From the NCBI GenBank assembly GCA_029932445.1, contig JAOZQB010000112.1, forward strand, positions 1 through 9,567: DNA of 9,567 bases, read 5' to 3'. A program made the translations under genes and the position numbers. Below the pieces are notes generated by a model, which was given only the letters and a program-made list of their open reading frames with translations, did no database searches and was not told the DNA's origin. Of the stretch, positions 6,378-9,567 are shown piece after piece; position 1 is the first letter of the stretch, and each line of letters begins with the position of its first letter. Origin of the DNA: Bacteroidales bacterium (GTDB taxonomy: Bacteria > Bacteroidota > Bacteroidia > Bacteroidales > JAADGE01).

Positions 6378-7181
6378 ATTTTCGGATTTCTTCACATAGG
6401 ATTAAAGGATATTGTTGATATTCTGCTTGTTGCATTTCTTTTGTATCAGATTTATTTTTTAATTAAAGGAACAGCAGCAATAAAAATATTTACGGGTATT
6501 GCATTGTTATATCTTGTATGGCTTACTGTCAGAGCATTTGATATGATTTTAATAAGTAGTATTCTCGGGCACGTGATGGGAGTAGGAGTAATCGCTTTAT
6601 TAATTGTTTTTCAACAAGAAATACGTAAATTTTTTATGTTATTGAGTAATAAATATTTATCAAAAATAAACTTCTCTTTTAAAAATTTGTTTCCTTTTTT
6701 CAATGATGATGAACCTTCCGTAAAAGTATGGTCAATTGTAAAGGCATGCACGTCAATGTCAAAAACAAAAACCGGTGTATTGATTGTTATTTCAAGGGAA
6801 TCTGAATTATTCTCAATTATCGAAACCGGTATAAAATTGAATGCCGACACAACTTCCCAACTTTTAATTAATCTGTTTTTTAAAAATAGTCCTTTGCATG
6901 ACGGAGCCGTGATAATAAGAAATGATAAAATTGTTGCAGCCGGATGTATTTTGCCGGTTTCTGATAAAGATGTTCGGCATGAAGATTTCGGTTTAAGACA
7001 TCGTGCGGCTTTGGGTATAACAGAACAGACAGATGCGGTTGTAATCGTTGTTTCTGAGCAAACAGGTAATATTTCTTTGTTCTACAGTTCTGCCTATCAA
7101 AAAAATATCAGTATTACTGATTTGAGAAAACAACTTGAATATTTCTTTTTATCCAATCAAGAAGAAGATGTTAAAAAATAA
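6378..7181 (+). CDS. cdaA: Diadenylate cyclase CdaA (DisA_N domain, membrane-anchored); non-canonical start likely
   Basis: Makes cyclic di-AMP from two ATP at the inner membrane. With the start placed at the ATT codon 6378 the product is 267 residues, in the usual CdaA range. It shows three N-terminal membrane helices (about residues 12-30, 34-54 and 62-82), the last running into FQQEIRKF, then the DisA_N catalytic domain. Catalytic signatures are LHDGAVIIR (DGA at 175-177), AAGCILPVS and GLRHRAALG (RHR at 207-209), followed by TEQTDAVVIVVSEQTG. All are intact. The start is uncertain. The frame opens after a stop at 6354-6356 and contains no ATG or GTG; the only conventional candidate, TTG 6441, would remove the first half of helix 1. 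The upstream codons (GLKDIVDILLVAFLL) match what I recall of CdaA N termini, so they are probably translated. A conservative annotation would be 6441-7181. The stop overlaps mtnA by 14 bases. Confidence 0.9.
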   Translation: MFGFLHIGLKDIVDILLVAFLLYQIYFLIKGTAAIKIFTGIALLYLVWLTVRAFDMILISSILGHVMGVGVIALLIVFQQEIRKFFMLLSNKYLSKINFSFKNLFPFFNDDEPSVKVWSIVKACTSMSKTKTGVLIVISRESELFSIIETGIKLNADTTSQLLINLFFKNSPLHDGAVIIRNDKIVAAGCILPVSDKDVRHEDFGLRHRAALGITEQTDAVVIVVSEQTGNISLFYSSAYQKNISITDLRKQLEYFFLSNQEEDVKK

Positions 7182-8178
7182 AAGAGCTGTTTGGGCTATA
7201 GGAAGAAGAGTCTATATGATAAACCAAATTAAGCTTCCTTTTGAAGAAACCGTATATATTTCCGAAACTTACATTGAGACATGTATTGCAATTGAAACAA
7301 TGATTGTACGGGGCGCCGGGTCTATCGGTGCAGCAGCCGGTTTTGCCATGATGCAAGCTGCTTCGGAAGCACAGAAAGAAACGTATAAAGATTTTCTGTT
7401 AAATGCTAAAAATAAAATTGAAACAACACGACCCACTGCACGCGATTTATTTGCTGCTGTTGACAGAGTCTATAAAAAAGCATTAATTTCTGTTAAAGAT
7501 GCTGAATCTGAAGCTCATGCTATTGCTGATGAAACATCAGATGCCGGTCGAAAAATCGGCGAATACGGAAATGAATTAATAAAAGACGGTTTCGGGATAT
7601 TAACTCATTGTAATGCGGGCTCTTTGGCTTTAGTTGAATATGGTTCTGCCTTGGCACCAATTATTAAAGCGCATCAATCGGGAAAGAAAATTACGGTTTA
7701 TGTCGATGAAACGCGTCCGCGAAATCAAGGAGCAAAATTAACTGCTTGGGAATTACAAAAAGCAGGAATACCGCATTTTATAATTGCAGATAATGCAGCA
7801 GGATTGTTGATGATGCAAGGGAAAATTGATATTGTAATAACAGGCGCAGACAGAATTGCTGCAAACGGTGATACTGCTAATAAAATCGGTACCTTTGAAA
7901 AAGCAGTTTTAGCTAAAGAATTTAATATTCCGTTTTATATTGCTGCGCCGGATTCTACTTTTGATAAAAATTGTTTGACCGGAGAAGATATCCCGATTGA
8001 AGAACGCAGTCAAGATGAAATTTTATTTATCAGCGGAATCGATGTTGAAGGCAAAGAGCAAAAAATCCGAATTGCAAATCTCGGTTCTCAAGCATTAAAT
8101 CCGGCTTTTGATATTACACCGATAAACTATATTTCAGGTTTTATTACTTCACAAGGAATTAAAAAAGAGTTGCCGTGA
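7168..8178 (+). CDS. mtnA: S-methyl-5-thioribose-1-phosphate isomerase
   Basis: A 336-residue member of the eIF2B-alpha-like sugar-phosphate isomerase family. It converts methylthioribose-1-phosphate to methylthioribulose-1-phosphate in the methionine salvage of methylthioadenosine. Family blocks are INQIKLPFEE (residues 18-27), MIVRGAGSIGAAAG (45-58), TTRPTARDLFAAVDR (86-100), THCNAGSLA (146-154, catalytic Cys148), VYVDETRPRNQGAKLTAWE (177-195), TGADRIAANGDTANKIGT (225-242, catalytic Asp228) and the late IEER (277-280). Both catalytic residues are present. The start at ATG 7168 is chosen because RAVWAIGRRVYMINQ belongs to the conserved N-terminal strand; ATG 7216 would remove it. The first 14 bases overlap cdaA, suggesting coupled translation. 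No other methionine-salvage gene is in view, so a role on a related 5-deoxypentose phosphate is possible. The MtnA glycine-proline signature RGAPAIG appears here as RGAGSIG. Confidence 0.93.
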   Translation: MLKNKRAVWAIGRRVYMINQIKLPFEETVYISETYIETCIAIETMIVRGAGSIGAAAGFAMMQAASEAQKETYKDFLLNAKNKIETTRPTARDLFAAVDRVYKKALISVKDAESEAHAIADETSDAGRKIGEYGNELIKDGFGILTHCNAGSLALVEYGSALAPIIKAHQSGKKITVYVDETRPRNQGAKLTAWELQKAGIPHFIIADNAAGLLMMQGKIDIVITGADRIAANGDTANKIGTFEKAVLAKEFNIPFYIAAPDSTFDKNCLTGEDIPIEERSQDEILFISGIDVEGKEQKIRIANLGSQALNPAFDITPINYISGFITSQGIKKELP

Positions 8179-8187
8179 AGCAACTCT
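8161..8187 (-). terminator. Rho-independent terminator for the minus-strand acyl-CoA dehydrogenase gene
   Basis: On the minus strand a perfect 8-bp stem (arms 8187-8180 and 8173-8166, AGAGTTGC with GCAACTCT, loop of six bases 8179-8174) is followed directly by a run of T (complement of 8161-8165). It starts about 23 bases after the stop codon of the leftward dehydrogenase gene, as expected of an intrinsic terminator. The element overlaps the last codons and the TGA stop (8176-8178, in the loop) of convergent mtnA. On the plus strand the A-run precedes the hairpin and no T-run follows it, so it is not a canonical terminator in that direction, although the hairpin could still stabilise the mtnA transcript end. 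Confidence 0.75.
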
Positions 8188-8209
8188 CAGAATGTAATCT
8201 TACCGTATT

Positions 8210-9567
8210 TTAAAATTGATATTTGTTATCCTCAATTAATTTATCGGCAATTCTTCTTCTTGCTTCTTTTATATTTACAGGTTTAATTTTAGTAAGACAC
8301 CTTAAAGCATTGATATATTTTTCTTGCTCAGCTTCGTCAATAAACGAATAAATTGCTTCAAGACCTTGTTTGTATATAATATTTGAAGAATCAAAAAGAT
8401 AAACATTGAGCATATCTTTATAAATTTTACCGGCTTCTTCACCTTTTATTTCTTGCAGACGTTTTACTCTTAAATAAACGGATTCTGCAACATAAGATTC
8501 CATAATAATATCAGAAAAGTTAAAAATAATTTCTTGTTCGCGTGATAATTTTTTTCCGAAATTATTATGTGCGGCATCAACTAATAATAAGAAAACAGCT
8601 TTAAAGTTTTTAACGGTAATATTAATATCTTCAAAATAGACCCCTTTAAATTGAGGATTTTCAGGGAATTTATTTAAATTTTCAGCAATTTTAGCAGCTT
8701 CTTCAAATAAAGGAATCTCTCCTTTTAATCCTTTTTTAATTAAGGTATCTCCGGTAACGTTTCTGTTAATTTCATTGGTTCCTTCAAAAATTCGATTAAT
8801 TCTGGAATCTCTGTATCCTCTTTCTATAGGAGTTTCTGCTGAATATCCCATCCCGCCGTGTATTTGAACTCCTTCATCTACAACATAATCCAACATTTCA
8901 GAACCGAAAACTTTTATCAATGCAGCTTCAATTACAAATTCTCTTTGAGCTTCAACATTGGCCGAACCTTTATCCATTCCGTTTGCAATATTCCGGTTTA
9001 CGGCATCATCAACATTTTTGCTCATTCTGTATACAGCTGTTTCATTGGCAAAAGCTTTAATAACTTGTTGAGCAAGTTTGTATTTTACTGCCGGGAAGTT
9101 TGAAATTAAAGTTCTGAACTGTTTTCGTTCATTAGCATATTGAACGGATTGATTGATTGCTAATTTTGAAGCACCGATAACATTTGCACCAAGTTTTATT
9201 CTTCCGAGGTTAAGAATATTTAAAGCAATTCTAAAACCTTCACCTCTGGTTCCCAAAAGATTTTCTACAGGCACCTTACAGTCATTAAAAAATATTTGAA
9301 CTGTTGAAGATCCTTTTATTCCCATTTTATTTTCTTCGGTATTAAAAGTGATACCCGGGAAGTTCCGTTCAACAATAAAAGCACTTAAAATACGATCTTC
9401 ATCAATTTTAGCAAAAACAGTTAATATGTCTGCAAATCCGCCGTTTGTAATCCACATTTTAGAACCGTTCAAAATATAATGAGTTCCTGCATCATTTAAA
9501 ACAGCTTTTGTTTTTCCGCTGTTGGCATCAGAACCGGCTCCGGGCTCTGTTAAGCAATAGGCACCAA
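8210..9567 (-). CDS. Acyl-CoA dehydrogenase with C-terminal extension, 3' part (5' end off window)
   Basis: The visible 451 residues are the central and C-terminal parts of an FAD-dependent acyl-CoA dehydrogenase, which introduces the trans-2 double bond in fatty acid or branched acyl-CoA oxidation. The frame is open to the right edge, beginning GAYCLTEPGAGSDA, the conserved middle-domain entry; the N-terminal alpha domain is missing from the window. It continues with KMWITNGGFAD, a substrate-side strand region, YANERKQFRTLISNFPAVKY, IHGGMGYSAETPIERGYRD and RIFEGTNEINR. The Glu of FEGT (codon 8783-8785) is the expected catalytic base. About 185 residues follow this motif, so the protein has the C-terminal helical extension of VLCAD/ACAD9-like and many Bacteroidota enzymes, which total near 600 residues. 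The TTG at 9470-9472 is internal, not a start. Chain-length preference cannot be read from the sequence. It converges on mtnA with a 31-base gap. Confidence 0.92.
   Translation of the reverse strand, partial: GAYCLTEPGAGSDANSGKTKAVLNDAGTHYILNGSKMWITNGGFADILTVFAKIDEDRILSAFIVERNFPGITFNTEENKMGIKGSSTVQIFFNDCKVPVENLLGTRGEGFRIALNILNLGRIKLGANVIGASKLAINQSVQYANERKQFRTLISNFPAVKYKLAQQVIKAFANETAVYRMSKNVDDAVNRNIANGMDKGSANVEAQREFVIEAALIKVFGSEMLDYVVDEGVQIHGGMGYSAETPIERGYRDSRINRIFEGTNEINRNVTGDTLIKKGLKGEIPLFEEAAKIAENLNKFPENPQFKGVYFEDINITVKNFKAVFLLLVDAAHNNFGKKLSREQEIIFNFSDIIMESYVAESVYLRVKRLQEIKGEEAGKIYKDMLNVYLFDSSNIIYKQGLEAIYSFIDEAEQEKYINALRCLTKIKPVNIKEARRRIADKLIEDNKYQF

Noticed and set aside
9470..9472. TTG as the start of the acyl-CoA dehydrogenase
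   Set aside because: The frame stays open to 9567 and encodes the conserved LTEPGAGSD block upstream, so the real start is beyond the right edge.

Overview
The window reads as AT-rich chromosomal DNA (roughly one third G+C by eye) from a member of the Bacteroidota, probably a Bacteroidales-like lineage. Several things support this: start codons preceded by A/T-rich sequence without a clear Shine-Dalgarno; a pair of acyltransferases resembling the GlsA/OlsF-type O-acyltransferases of that phylum; an acyl-CoA dehydrogenase with a C-terminal helical extension; and a folP-cdaA gene order that I recall as common in Bacteroidota. The lineage call is inference; no rRNA or other direct marker is present. 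Genes are densely packed and no gap exceeds about 60 bases. I see no mobile element, CRISPR array, tRNA or rRNA.

Layout. Positions 1-680 (+) hold the 3' part of a YfcC/DcuC-type membrane transporter whose 5' end lies off the left edge. It runs tail-to-tail, with a 14-base overlap, into two tandem minus-strand acyltransferase paralogues (667-1539 and 1554-2390). A 60-base A/T-only-like spacer separates these from a divergent plus-strand cluster: an exported TPR-CHAT protein (2451-5489), folP (5493-6323), cdaA (about 6378-7181) and mtnA (7168-8178). Spacings of 3, 54 and -14 bases suggest co-transcription. A minus-strand acyl-CoA dehydrogenase (8210-9567, 5' end off the right edge) converges on mtnA. 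Its probable intrinsic terminator lies inside the last codons of mtnA.

How the genes may fit together. folP (dihydropteroate synthase, folate synthesis), cdaA (membrane diadenylate cyclase making c-di-AMP) and mtnA (methylthioribose-1-phosphate isomerase) are housekeeping or signalling enzymes. The acyltransferase pair suggests O-acylation of aminolipids or phospholipids, and the dehydrogenase suggests fatty-acid oxidation.

The least explained element is the 1012-residue TPR-CHAT protein. It has a signal peptide, eight TPR units of exactly 42 residues with no indels, and an intact His/Cys dyad of the caspase-like CHAT protease family, yet no recognisable substrate or partner gene nearby. The second notable point is that cdaA has no ATG, GTG or TTG where its conserved first membrane helix needs one; an ATT at 6378 is the best-placed candidate start.
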